This document shows, in pieces, positions 53,201 to 63,479 of a stretch of DNA of 64,000 nt. A model generated the notes under the pieces. That model was not told the DNA's origin. It searched no databases and was given only the letters and a program-made list of their open reading frames with translations. Positions within the stretch are counted from its first letter, which is position 1. The number at the start of each line of letters is the position of its first letter. A program made the position numbers and the translations under genes. This stretch comes from Molanna angustata (taxonomy: Eukaryota; Arthropoda; Insecta; Trichoptera; Molannidae), in contig OY754964.1 in NCBI GenBank assembly GCA_963576475.1, positions 7,597,486 through 7,661,485 on the forward strand. The letters run 5' to 3'.

Positions 53201-56200
53201 TTTAAAATACTTATGTAATTTTTTTAAAAACACACTGTTAAACATATTTGAGAAATTTGATTTTTAAGTAGGGTGTTTAGGTTTATATGCAAAATATATT
53301 TATCAAATTCTATATATCTACTGTAAAATATATTTACTTATCTTGGAATCCACTCTTGCTGCTCAGAGATACATACTCATCAGACTTATGTCAACTATCT
53401 CGGATGTTATTGAAGGAATGAATGGGACGAAGATGCCCATAAGCAAAGATTTACTGAAAATGAGTTTAGGTATTTTATTCAAAGGCAAGAAGTTAGTCAC
53501 CAGTCACAGTGTTGACACTACAAAGAGAAGAAAAAAGTTCAAGGTTTCACTGTATCATATAGTTTTTCTTTACAATTGACCTGTGAATTTATCTCATTGA
53601 ATATTGCAATCTATTTATGACTATAGTATGTATCTATTCATCAGTTTCCATTGTTCATCTCTGTTGTAAATTATAATTATATAATATATATTTCTAGGTA
53701 TTAGTGAGTGGCGGAGTGGACTCAACTGTTTGTGCAGCATTACTAAAGCACGCTTTAAGAGATGATCAGATTATTGCTCTACATATAGATAACGGTGAGT
53801 TCAAACTTTAAGTATGGCATTGCATAGTTTTAATGAAAATCTGTATTTCAAAATCTGTCACTACCGTTTTAATATGGCGAGATTCTTGATATCCTTATGC
53901 ATCCTGGGCCAAACATAATGCTCTTTAATCGTTTTATTATGTGACAAAAAATTAAAAATATATATTAGGTTCCCACTAAGGCGAAAGCTGTTTGTATGTA
54001 ACACCCATAGGTAATCAAAAATTATATACATTTTACGTATGTATATTTTTGTTTTTGTTAAGGTTTGGGGTTTCCTTTCTATACTTATTAAATAGTAATG
54101 TATTGAATGTTCTTGGTGATACGAAAGATGCTTATCTCTGTGCATTTCTCCGTCTCCGCATGGGTACTCTAAAATATCCACTCGGTCTTTTTCTATTAAT
54201 GGAAGTGTTTGTTTCAAAATAGTATAGATGTTCGTGAATAAATCTTGGGCATTGCTCAGTATATAATTTCTTTATTTGTAAAAGTTGCTTTCAGAAAACA
54301 ACATAAGTAAAAATTATTTCTGTGTAGGTAATAATAATAATAATACACTTCCTTGCACCCTGTGCAAGTGGCGAATTTATTGCCGTATGGCAATTACTTC
54401 CAACTAACCGGTGTTTAGTTGGAAGTAATTGCGTGAGAAATGAATGTAAATAATTTTGTCCTCTGCTGGGAATCGAACCCAGGATGCCTGCACAGAAACC
54501 AAACGGCTTACCAACTGTGCCACGGCGGTCGGCACAGTTTAGGTAACTGTCAAAAATGATTTATTTGCAGGTTTTATGCGTAAGAATGAATCGCAGAAGG
54601 TGGAGAAGTCGCTTGCAGACATCGGTCTGAGACTTCACGTTGTTCATGCTGCCCATCAGTTCTCCGAGGGTCAGACGACTGTGAGATGTGAAGCCACTGG
54701 CCACTGTTGGGATTCTCCTATGCTGTGTCAGGCCCTGTCTCCAGAGGACAAGAGGAAAATCATTGGAGATGTTTTCGTTAATGTCGCACAAGACTTTGTA
54801 CGAGAGATGAATCTTAGGTTAGTATTAGTACAAATTGACTCCATAAACCATTGATGTCTTCTTTGCAGAGTGTTAGAGACTTGGAACAAACTTTACATAA
54901 TTAGTCATTAGAGAAAGACATATTTACTGGCATATTTTCCAACCAATCAAAGCAAAATAGTGCTTTAACCTCTATGATAGTGAGTTTTGGTATGATGTAT
55001 ATACCTATTGAGTGAGTGAGTTATTTCAAATATAAAAATTTAAAATAAAAAGTATTATGTTTGACGACTAACCATTTTTTCAAAGTTTATATTGAAACAT
55101 CGTATGATTATTTCAGGTGTCTTCAACTATTGGTTGCGGTGTCAAAAATATTCATACTCTAGTTAAAAAATCTTTACTTCATTTCTCTAGCCGTACCGGT
55201 ACGGCCATGCTTCAATTTGCAATGACATTTCCTGCCGTACGGGTATGGCCATACTCACTTAGAAGTTAATATTATTACTTCATTGATTTTTCACGGAGAT
55301 ACTTGGGATAATGTCTTTACTATTGCGCAAAGAGAGGTTTTTAAAGTAAAAACTTGGCTAGAGTATAACCTTTTGACCCTTAACGTGACAAAGACCAAAT
55401 ATCTTACCTTTGGCATAAAAAATAGACCTCTACTATCGGCCAATCATACACTAACTATTCATGACTGTCATAATGGTGTACCTTGTCACTGTTTACCTCT
55501 GGAGAGAGCAGACTCTATCAAATGTTTGGGAGTAACTATAGACTCATCACTTAGATGGGATAAACATATAGAACATGTCACTAAAAGAACACGTCAGTTG
55601 GTATATATCTTCAGGAGTATAAGAAATATTGTCGACCATCAAACTATCAAAACTATTTACTACGCACTATGTCAATCCATCATTACTTATGGCATTCTTA
55701 TTTGGGGCAACTGCGCAAATTCAATATTAAATTCCCTTTACAAGAGTCAAAAACTTGTAATCAAAATTATTTTGTCCCGCCCTATAAGATTCCCTACTCG
55801 AAACCTTTTTGAAAACTTCAAAGTCCTAACTCTACATCAACTCTACACTAAATGCCTTATTTGCTACTTTACATTTAAAGACACCGATAAAACACGATCA
55901 CAACAAACAAGATCTACACGTACGTCATCTCACTTAAACTACCATATACCTCATCCAAACACTAGCCTTGCTCAGCGACACTATTCATATCAAGCTCCCA
56001 CTATTTACAATACCATCCCAGATTCTATTAAAAATATCAATAACTACCAAAGGTTCAAAAGGGAAATAACCCTATGGATCATCGAATCAAACCCACCACA
56101 GTAACTTCTTTCTCATTTCTTTAACTTATTGTTTTTTTACTGTATGTATGTGTGTGTGTGTTTGTGTGTGTGTGTTGTGTGTGTATTTTATATGGTTCAG

Positions 56201-59200
56201 TATATTACGTGTGTATGGAGAGTGCCTATGCATGTATGTTAGGAAGTGTATGATCAATTGTGCTAAATCCACTTTAAAATAATGTTGTTTAACTTACAAA
56301 ACCAAAGACTGCATCCAATATAACACAGGGATTATCCCTAGCATATTGGAGAGCAAAACCTCTAATTGACAACAAAGCGCAAGAGAGTGTCAATGGTCTG
56401 GATGTGTCTGTGTACCCTTCCATTGTCTCTGTCTCAAATATATACATAATATTTTTTTTTATATATACCTTTAATATTGATGTCAAACCTCTTAATGTAC
56501 AATGTCATGTTTATTATAAATAAAATAAAAATTAATATTGGTACTGAGGCTCTAGTCTTAAAATAGTGGTTCCTCTCTTTCTATTATCATTGTTGACGCC
56601 CAAGTGTCACATACAAGCTGGGTAATCGAAAATAAAACAGGCAAATAACACCTCACATTGTTCAGCAATGAGGTTCTCCATCCATTCTGAATGTAATGCC
56701 TTTTTAGGTGTGGCAAGACTGGTGCATGGGGATACACACACTTCTTTTGTACTTCTTTTTCTAAGGTTAATGCACACCCGTCGCTGGTTACCCCACTTTG
56801 TGGGATGATGATATGAGTATATGTATGTACATTTATATATAGAGTTTTGTCTTTTTTATCAATAATTACCAAATCAATAACAGCAATGAGGAATGAAAAA
56901 CAAAATTGCTTTATTTTTTCTTAATAAGTTTGCATGAATTGAGACAACATAAAATCATCGACGGTATTCCATACTTATCGTCTGATATTCAAATTCATAG
57001 CTTGTTTTGAACTGTACATTTGTTTTCAGGTTAGAAGAGGTGTATCTCGCCCAAGGAACCCTCCGGCCAGATCTAATTGAGTCCGCATCGTCCTTAGCCA
57101 GCAACAAAGCAGCCACCATCAAGACACATCACAATGACACGGAACAAGTGAGGATATTACGCGGAGCCGGCAGAGTTGTGGAACCACTCAAAGACTTTCA
57201 CAAAGATGAGGTGATTTTATCGCAATAAAATAGTATTATATGTGACTTACGCACAAGTGTAAGTGAAATGGCTGATTGTGAAAGAGGCAATAAATAATTA
57301 GTTACAATGTTGCATAGAGACTAAAGCTCAATAAACCTTTAAGGTAATAGTGCACTATATCACCCCATCAAATAATAATAACACACTGTGACTAGAATAT
57401 CATTTTTTTACAGAATCCAGTATATGTATAATAATAAACATAATATATGATCACGGATCATACTAAAAATCAGCTAACATAATTGTGCGAGGTCTTTTAA
57501 ATGTAAAGTTGTTTGTTTGTATATATTCCTATTTTCTCTTGTTACTGTTCATATAGGTACATAACTCATTTTTGTGTGTTATGTATTGTTAGCAATTATA
57601 ATAATGTTATTTAATTCACACGGAATACAGATATCTATATCGCGCGAAAGAGATCTCTACGATCAAACAGTGCAGGTATAGTGGGGCAACGGTTGTTCAG
57701 TGTAGCCAACCGTTAAGTCGGTAATGTTACCATCCTGCTTGGGAAACGCGCATACGCAACCAGGTGCGTGTGATTGGTTGAGGCTAGGCACAACAGTCGC
57801 TCTGGCAGTCAACTGGGTAACTAATTTGAGTGGAGCCAATATTCAAATATGTAGCTAACAGTATATAAACAGCTTTCATTTCAATGTTTTATTATTATTT
57901 ATGTGAATATAAAGATTCTGAAGTATGCATTTTACAATATCTATGTTACATTTAATAATTATAGAATTTAAACATGCTATTTTGTTGTGCTCCTCCATTT
58001 TAGTTTGTCATTGTTACAGCAGTTTGGTTTCTTGTATGTGAACCTAAATACTATTAATTGGGATGCCCCCATGTTCCTGGATTGTGTTCACAACAAACGC
58101 CAAGCGCACTTAGTGAACGCTTCAAGCCGTTCATAATTACCGGAAACAGACGCTCGAAAGACACTCTGTGACATTCAGATTGAACATCGTGTGTACGCAC
58201 CAAACGCTCGGTAAAATTTTCGGGTGAAAAACGCTCTGACAGTTATAGTATCTGTTGAATTCTATTTTATCTGTGGAATGATGACTTCTATTTGTTTCTG
58301 TGGTATCTAATATGTCAATTGACATCAGTTATTTATGATGACAATATGCATTCACAAAGAGGTTAATTTATAAAAATTCCATTCAACAATTTCCAATAAA
58401 AGGCTAGAGACCATTATTTACACCACACCCAATTGTTGTCTTTCGATGAAAATATAGCCTAAAAAGAGACATGTATGATAAATGACATTTAACATTTAAA
58501 ACACTCGATGCAGCGTTCAGATTGAAACGCCGCTTGAAAGCGTTTAGGTAAGATTGGAGTGAAAAACGCCATAATCTGCAACTTCAGGAACATTCGACGG
58601 CCGACGTCGAGTGTTGAATCTGAACACAATCCTGGGTCTCAGTATGTGTGCCCCTAGGTGTCTAAATGTGTCTGGCTTCCACTAAGCTTAACATACAGGG
58701 GTGTGAGGAAGTTTCCTCCTCATGTTGAAAACTTCTACAATTTGGGTCTTCTGCAAATCCCATTATGTTGTGGAATCTTTTTTAATAGCAGTGACCATTA
58801 TACAACCAGTCACTGTTCTTAGTCTTTTTTGGGAAACCCTTCTATGAATTATTTTGCATATCGCTGACTACTACAGACTTTCCTGAATTTACTTTTCTTT
58901 TTAATAGAAAAACCATGTCACTTGGTGAAGGTCTTTTTTAACTGATAACTGGCAACTTGGTTGGTACCAGTTGATGAAACCATCATCAGATGAAACGCTC
59001 ATCTTACTTGGGCAGATACTATTATAGCAATGATTGGAATTTCAGGTGAGAATTCTGGGTCAAGAGTTAGGTCTACCAGCTCATCTGGTCGGCCGTCATC
59101 CCTTCCCTGGACCAGGGCTCGCCATCAGGGTTTTATGTCAAGAAGAGCCCTACATGGAGAGAGATTTCTCTGAGACTCAGGTCTGTATAAAATTTTCATT

Positions 59201-62200
59201 TATGCTCAAACTCTCCAAGAGCTTTTTGCTTGAGTAATTATATTATATCGTCCCTCCTATGGCAAACTAGCGAAACAAACAGAGAGCAAAAACAAACTTT
59301 GACACTCTATATAAAATCCATTTTATAATGCAGTTAACATTTTTTCTAAGCTTAATGGAAGATGTTACAGATTCAATACATTGCCAGAGTGTAGCTATTG
59401 TGAAAACGATTAAAATAACACCAAAAACTCATTTTCGTCAAAAATGTTGGTTTCGCGAGTTTGCCATAGGAGGGACGATATCATTTGACTCTTTTTATAA
59501 AATAAACACATTTATCTTTGTTTTTTTTTTTTTTTGATACAGACTACTTTGTAGAATACCATTTTAAATCTTAAATCATAAAATTCAACAACCACTCTTT
59601 TTTTTTTAAAGAATGAATATGTCCTTGAAACAAGTACATCCTCATATATCCCTAAAGGCTTGTATTATAGGTGAACGAAATTGGTCCTGGCAGGATTCGC
59701 ACTCACAACCACTGAATTACTAATTCAGCGTGCTAACCCCCCCCTGCCACCACTCATCATCTATTTTCTATATTTTATTATTTCAATAATAATTATATAT
59801 TAAAGTAATACATTCTATAATTTTATATTCGCTGGTTGCCTTTGATTGATTTAAACCAATTATTTTGTTTCCAGGTAATAGTAAAAATAATAGTGGAGTT
59901 TGATCAAATGTCTGAGAAGAGGCATGCCCTATTGCAGCGAGTGGTGGGGGCGACGGGAAGATTGGAACAACAGGAGTTGAAACGCATCTCATCACATCAT
60001 TCCCTCACAGCCACATTATTGCCAATACGTAGTGTCGGTGTACAAGGTTTGTGTTATTCTTATTTATCTGTATATTTATTGTTTGATTCTGGACATAATG
60101 GTTTCACCCATCCAAGAGACCACCGTTACTGGACGGTCTCTCAGTTTAAACAGTTTCTATAATAATAAATAGCTCAAAATATGTTATATCAACATCCAAC
60201 GTTTAGTCTATTAAATAGACAATTTTTCCTATTTTGAATTTTGTGTCATTTATTATGTTTATGTACAGGTGATGGCAGAACATACAGTTATGTGGTTGGT
60301 CTCTCGAGTAAACAGTTTCCTCCACCGTGGACAGATCTAGTATATCTAGCCAAGCTTATTCCTAGGGTATGCCACAATATTAACAGGTAAATACACTCAA
60401 CAATAATTAAAACTTACCATTTAAATTCCAAGCAGAACATAGGCTGCTTCAGCTGTAAGGGTGAAATAGAGAAACGCCGAAAAATAGGAAGACGACATCA
60501 GAAGATGTCACAGCTTCTAAAATGTCACCTAATATGACACAAAAGAAGAAGTGAAATTTTTATGAAATAATGTATTTTACCATTTGGTGACCTCCAGGGC
60601 GACCCCAAAGACGGTGGAATGGCTGTCGGGGCTGGTGCCAAGGCTTAAACCTACATGCTTATGTGACTCAACACACACACGGGCGAAGAAGTTTTACACC
60701 GGAGAGAGAAGAAGGCCAAACGAAAACAAACAAACCATTTGACTGTAGAAGGAATTAAAAATATTTCTGAAATAGTAATATAAAAATAGGTGATATATAA
60801 AGAACAACAGAATATGAATATGAACAGAATTCCATATTTTATTTTCATTTTATTTCAGAGTATGTTATATATTTGGGGACCCGGTGAAAGATCAAGTATT
60901 GGACATTACACCCACCTACCTAACAAGTCATGTCTTATCCACGATCAGACATGTTGATGATTTAGCAACTCAGGTAATTTGAAAACATCATAATATACAC
61001 CAATAAGTTTAAATAATCATAGTATTGAAGAGAGAGAAAAATATGTTATTTTCTATGGTAATCTAAAAAAAAAAAACATATTCAATTATAAACAAAAAGT
61101 TTTATGACCCAATAAATATCTCGCATATTCACTCTTAATATTAGCTTCCAATTTCACAAAAGTTCCATAACGCAAAATTCAAATATTTAATACACTCAGT
61201 GGAGAATTGAATTTCTTTGGCAAAATTTCTTTTGATGAAAACATTTAAGCACATAACAATCTCGCAGTTTTATGTTTCATTATCATTTGTAGACCGTTTC
61301 CTTTAAATTCATGTCATGACAATATGTATACTATTGAAAAGGCCGAGTAGAAACATTTTTCCCCACCACCACTTGTTTATGCTTATGGATACTAACGCTA
61401 CGTCCTACATAGGCGATTCAAAGCGAACGCGATTGCGAAGCGATGCGGTGCGGACACAAGCGAATTCAATGCGGTGCGACGCGGCGGCTCTGTCCTACGT
61501 GTGCGCGAATCGTTCCCTCTGCCGCCAGCTACTGCCATGGATGTACGTATATAAAATACTCAAGAAGTATGTTCGGCAGAGAAGTGAAACTAATATTGTG
61601 TACTTAGAGAGGCATATTTATGGGGAATATCACAATTTGTATGAAGAATTACGTGATCTTGAATTAATAAATGAGACTGATTTTACATCTTTCCGGGAAA
61701 CATATCAAAATTTGACATTCGTGCAAGCGAGAGAAAACTTTGTGTGTTTTGAACAACATCCTATTGTAAAATAGCAATAATAAATAAATGTGTTTACTTG
61801 TAGTCCCATTTATTTTTGCCAAATCCTAAAATTCGCGGTTCGATGATAATAATTCTTTTGTCCCATAATATGGGACGTTCATGGACAGAATTTAAAATTT
61901 CTGTTTCTGACATGTCAAAAAACAATGGCACCGCTATCAATTCGCGCGAAAATATCAAACCAACTGATCGCGTTCGCTTCGCATTGCGCCGCGCCTAATC
62001 GAAACCAACTCGCAGTCGGTAACGTAGGACACTACCATAGTTACCGACTGTTTGTTATTCTCGTGCCGCGCCGCGTTCGCTATGAATCGCCTACGTAGGT
62101 CGTCGCGTAACAACAACCCCTTGCAAACCTCTGAAAGAATGCCTGAAAAACATAAGAAAAGTTCGGAGAACTTTAAAACCATGCAGACACTGCACTTAAA

Positions 62201-62533
62201 AGTGTCAAAGAGAGCTTATTATAAGGAAACAGCAGGCTCACCGTTCACTGAAAGTGAAGAATACCCTCTAATATTGTTGTAGATTTCTAATTACAATATA
62301 TTATTTTAAAAGATATTTAAAAACGAAATGTGTTTAATCAGGTGTTGACCTCATCGGGGTATACAAAGAACATTGCTCAAATGCCAGTGGTGTTGATTCC
62401 AATCCACTTCGACCGAGACTCTGCCACCCGCCTTCCATCTTGTCAGCGGTCTGTTGTACTGCGACCATTCCTCACTGCAGACTTCATGACTGGTCTACCA
62501 GCCGTGCCTTCCACCGACAAACTGCCACTACAT
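43176..62533 (+). CDS. GMPS: GMP synthase [glutamine-hydrolysing], 3' end beyond window
   Basis: Thirteen coding exons: 43176-43277, 44840-45026, 45556-45673, 47874-48030, 51559-51702, 53698-53794, 54571-54817, 57030-57210, 59046-59180, 59875-60046, 60269-60386, 60859-60973 and 62342-62533. Phases all fit, giving 655 residues; about 33 C-terminal residues, judged from human GMPS (693), lie beyond the window. The enzyme makes GMP from XMP, ATP and glutamine in the cytosol. The N-terminal class I amidotransferase shows the nucleophile loop GICYGMQ, and the His-Glu pair in FHPE. The ATP pyrophosphatase has the P-loop SGGVDST. The GMPS dimerisation region has [11 protein letters not shown] and SRHPFPGP-like GRHPFPGP. 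The start ATG is the first in its exon; the frame upstream is open to the acceptor at 43154. Drosophila's homologue is burgundy. Confidence 0.97.
43440..43965 (+). mobile_element. Decayed LINE 3' fragment in a GMP synthase intron
   Basis: A broken plus frame reads [52 protein letters not shown], then after a stop and shift [20 protein letters not shown] and [20 protein letters not shown]. This is the zinc-knuckle C-terminus of a common insect LINE protein. It is non-functional. Confidence 0.65.
45777..46055. repeat. Tandem duplication of ~0.13-0.15 kb
   Basis: Unit 1 (about 45777-45909) and unit 2 (about 45929-46055) share TCTCTACA, CCCAAAC, ATAAGTCC, TAGAGCTGATTA, TTTTCCATAGA, GTTAATTTCT and CTCTATGATTT in order. 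They lie in the intron after the third coding exon of GMP synthase and are diverged at roughly one position in five. Confidence 0.7.
46345..47487. mobile_element. 1.14-kb TIR transposon, unclassified, with repeated end motifs
   Basis: The ends TAATTGAATCGTGAGTTTTG and CAAAACTCACGATTCAATTA are inverted over about 35 bp. The inner end motif GTTTTGAAAAGGGCGCANGTC recurs inside, at 46505-46526 (direct), 46530-46550 (inverted) and 47256-47279 (direct). A coding remnant lies between (46681-46938 and following). No target duplication is evident. It lies in the intron before the GMP synthase exon at 47874. Confidence 0.82.
46681..46938 (+). pseudogene. Residual ORF of the 46345-47487 TIR element
   Basis: An 85-codon frame ([26 protein letters not shown]) looks protein-like. 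It appears to continue after frame breaks to about 47030 ([24 protein letters not shown] reading). It resembles N-terminal parts of insect transposon proteins I cannot name. Its position inside a TIR element suggests a transposase or accessory gene fragment. Function unknown. Confidence 0.4.
47505..47600 (-). mobile_element. Short RTE-family fragment
   Basis: GGAGTAGGCAGTGAGAACCG, CTCTATCTTGACACA and CCATCGCCTCAT parallel 20480-20560 and 29085-29165. Only the 3'-most part of that family is present here. Confidence 0.5.
48130..48376. mobile_element. ~240-bp MITE (TCGTCCCTCC family), copy 1
   Basis: The left end TCGTCCCTCCTATGGCAAAC and right end GTTTGCCATAGAAGGCACGA are inverted. The body matches the reverse complement of 59248-59478 (AAAATGGATTTTA, AACATCTTCCATTAAGCTTA, CATTTTTGACGAAAATG). 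CA flanks both sides. It lies in the intron after the GMP synthase exon at 47874-48030. Confidence 0.85.
48440..48560. repeat. (GT)n-rich simple-sequence stretch
   Basis: Interrupted GT/GTGA repeats (TGTGTATGTGTGTGTGAAAG, GTGTGTGAGTGCGTTGTGTG). No further meaning is visible. Confidence 0.6.
48644..49548 (+). mobile_element. Helentron-like element, copy C
   Basis: Full-length-like: 5' TCCAACTGTCGATTTGTTCA, (GT)n tract at about 48758-48787, 3' TCGACAGTTGGATCTCATGT, hairpin CATGT-GTT-ACATG and terminal CTAG at 49545-49548. A T precedes and a T follows the termini, the insertion context reported for Helentrons. No replicase or helicase frame is present. Confidence 0.85.
49549..49866 (+). mobile_element. 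Helentron-like element, 3'-half copy D
   Basis: Starts with TTTTTATAAAAATTGAATTT directly after the CTAG of copy C and repeats only the family's 3' half, ending TTACATGCAACTAG. The direct head-to-tail join without a 5' end suggests use of the upstream terminus with an alternative internal start, or recombination. Confidence 0.8.
49930..49979 (+). mobile_element. Helentron-like 5' end only, copy E
   Basis: TCCAACTGTCGATTCGTTCA then TGAGAATTCAATTCTCATAA and TGAATCGAC. A solo 5' terminus whose hairpin has different bases but still pairs (ATGAGAATT/AATTCTCAT; CGATTC/GAATCG). It is followed 3 bp later by copy F. Confidence 0.75.
49983..50981 (+). mobile_element. Helentron-like element, copy F
   Basis: A 999-bp full-length-like copy: 5' TCCAACTGTCGATTTGTTCA, (GT)n at about 50188-50220, 3' TCGACAGTTGGATCCCATGT and terminal CTAG at 50978-50981. 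Very similar to copy C. Small open frames at 50656 and 50890 are artefacts shared with copy A. It lies in the intron before the GMP synthase exon at 51559. Confidence 0.85.
51956..53086. mobile_element. 1.13-kb Harbinger-like non-autonomous element
   Basis: The left end TGCCCGATTTCCCCAAGGCT and right end GACCTTGGAGAAAGCGGCCG are imperfect inverted repeats. Further inner pairing is seen (GAACCACTTAG / the inverted TTAAGTGGC-type block). TAA flanks both sides (51953-51955, 53087-53089), fitting PIF/Harbinger. No transposase frame is visible. It lies in the intron between the GMP synthase exons at 51702 and 53698. Confidence 0.6.
54330..54532 (-). mobile_element. tRNA-derived SINE (family A), copy 3
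   Basis: A-box GTGGCACAGTTGG and B-box GGGTTCGATTCCC on the minus strand, with tail (TTA)n at 54330-54344. It ends only 38 bp upstream of the GMP synthase exon starting at 54571, so it occupies the likely branch-point neighbourhood of that acceptor. Confidence 0.85.
55190..55250. repeat. GCCGTACCGGTACGGC palindrome and decayed second copy
   Basis: A perfect 16-bp palindrome at about 55191-55206, and a related block GCCGTACGGGTATGGCCATA about 45 bp further. Both continue into GGCCAT. They abut the LINE fragment beginning near 55270. Origin unknown. Confidence 0.6.
55270..56200 (+). mobile_element. Jockey/CR1-like LINE 3' fragment with (GT)n tail
   Basis: A 273-codon frame (55283-56104) begins just after the YADD motif of a reverse transcriptase ([10 protein letters not shown]). 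It runs through the thumb ([39 protein letters not shown]) to the C-terminus ([20 protein letters not shown]). A GT-rich tract follows at 56143-56190. It is a 5'-truncated copy without its catalytic palm. It lies in a GMP synthase intron, in sense. Confidence 0.82.
56205..57010. other. GMP synthase intron, no gene seen
   Basis: AT-rich. A stretch at 56600-56810 (CCATTCTGAATGTAATGCCT, GCACACCCGTCGCTGG, ACCCCACTTTGTGGGATGAT) looks like a decayed retroelement fragment, but no protein reading is secure. Confidence 0.4.
57240..59030. other. GMP synthase intron, unclassified
   Basis: A 1.8-kb intron between the exons at 57210 and 59046. At 58080-58620 the blocks AACGCTTCAAGCCGTTCATA, ATTCAGATTGAACATCG and GCGTTCAGATTGAAACGCCG look like internal repeats of an old element. 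Ends could not be set. Confidence 0.4.
59248..59478. mobile_element. 231-bp MITE (TCGTCCCTCC family), copy 2
   Basis: Perfect ends TCGTCCCTCCTATGGCAAAC and GTTTGCCATAGGAGGGACGA. TA flanks both sides, suggesting a Tc1/mariner-like TA target. The body is the reverse complement of copy 1 at 48130. It lies in the intron after the GMP synthase exon at 59046-59180. The 69-codon frame over it is an artefact. Confidence 0.88.
59608..59752 (-). mobile_element. SINE family C, copy 2
   Basis: Parallels the split SINE at 9335/12506: AAAGAATGAATATGTCCTTG, ACATCCTCATATATCCC, GGCTTGTATTATAGGTGAAC, AGGATTCGCACTCACAA and CTGCCACCACTC. On the minus strand GTGAGTGCGAATCCTGCC is the B-box-like block. It is unsplit, so it provides the reference for the interrupted copy. 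Confidence 0.7.
61396..62107. mobile_element. PIF/Harbinger-like element with a transposase remnant
   Basis: The left end CGCTACGTCCTACATAGGCG pairs with the right end CGCCTACGTAGGTCGTCGCG. The TIR continues into GATTCAAAGCGAACGCG / CGCGTTCGCTATGAATC. The 3-bp direct repeat TAA flanks both sides (61393-61395, 62108-62110), the Harbinger signature. The ends are GC-rich, the interior AT-rich. It lies in the last GMP synthase intron before the exon at 62342. Confidence 0.85.
61546..61774 (+). pseudogene. Harbinger transposase N-terminal remnant
   Basis: A protein-like frame ends at TAG 61772-61774: [20 protein letters not shown] then [12 protein letters not shown]. This resembles the GEFHTLFPELLEDxxxFFxYFRM segment near the N-terminus of HARBI1-type nucleases. 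The catalytic DDE domain is absent, so the element depends on a source elsewhere. The assignment is by pattern memory. Confidence 0.45.
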
Positions 62534-62661
62534 GTAAGTTACATTACTTATTTCATAATTCACAGAAAATTTATAGAGCTAAATGTGAAGGAACGAGAGT
62601 TAAGGACCGGCCAACAAATCATTGACACGACCATGTGAACAATATTTTGAAAGAAAGAAAT

Positions 62662-63033
62662 ATTAGCAAGTGTCATGTACGCAATGATATATGAAGTGAG
62701 TGAGGGCATGAATTTATGCAAAGACAGAACTTATTTATATCACATACTAAAATATTAGCATGTGTCATGTACGCAATGATATATGAAGTGAGTGAGGGCA
62801 TGAATTTATGCAAAGACAGAAGTTATTTATATCACATACCTACTAAAATATTAGCAAGTGTCATGTACGCAATGTTATATGAAGTGAGTGAGGGCATGAA
62901 TTTATGCAAAGACAGAAGTTATTTATATCACATACTAAAATATTAGCAAGTGTCATGTACGCAATGATATATGAAGTGAGTGAGGGCATGAATTTATGCA
63001 AAGACAGAAGTTATTTATATCACATACTAAAAT
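62662..63033. repeat. 92-bp tandem repeat, four copies
   Basis: Units start with ATTAGCAAGTGTCATGTACG at 62662, 62754, 62850 and 62942, with lengths 92, 96, 92 and 92. The 96-bp unit has a CTAC insertion. Divergence between units is only a few bases (AAG/ATG, AACTT/AAGTT, ATGATAT/ATGTTAT), implying recent expansion. It lies downstream of the GMP synthase exon ending at 62533, in its last visible intron. The open frame through it is a by-product. Confidence 0.92.
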
Positions 63034-63049
63034 AAAATAATGAAATAAA

Positions 63050-63315
63050 TCTTTTTTTATTTATAAAATAAATTAAAAGTCATGAGATTCTTGGGTCTCG
63101 TGTGATTGAGCCTCGAGTGATAGCGCCAATTTCGTAATATTTGGTTTAAGTTAAGTCAAATCTCTTTCGAATTATATTTGTGATTTTTTGTTTAAATGGT
63201 TATGTGTGCATTGTATGCAACAGTTAACCCAAGACGAGTGAAAAATAGTACTTGCATAACCTAAATTTGGAATGTTTAATTTGTCCAGTGACTTATTTAT
63301 TTATTTATATAATTT
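63050..63315. other. GMP synthase intron, no feature seen
   Basis: AT-rich sequence with no supported feature. The expected last GMP synthase exon, encoding a sequence like human VVLKMVTEIKKIPGI..., was looked for and is not here. Confidence 0.4.
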
Positions 63316-63319
63316 ATGT

Positions 63320-63440
63320 ACATGTGTACAAAGGCAGGTTTATTGCCATAAGGCAATTTCTTCCAACCAACCCGAGTAACGTGAACTCTCTAAGTTAAAT
63401 TGGTACAATACTAATTTAGTGAGAAATAAATTGATAAAAA
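63320..63440 (-). mobile_element. Partial SINE family A fragment
   Basis: GGCAGGTTTATTGCCATAAG and GCAATTTCTTCCAACCAAC match the body of the family A SINEs; GTGAGAAATAAATT follows. The tRNA-like head with its A- and B-boxes is missing. Confidence 0.6.
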
Positions 63441-63479
63441 ATAACATAAAAGAGTAAGAAATATAAAAAAACACAAACA

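Noticed and set aside
62716..62946. Repeat protein encoded by the 92-bp tandem units
   Set aside because: 92 is not a multiple of 3, so the frame persists only because of the 96-bp unit; no coding context and it lies in a GMP synthase intron.
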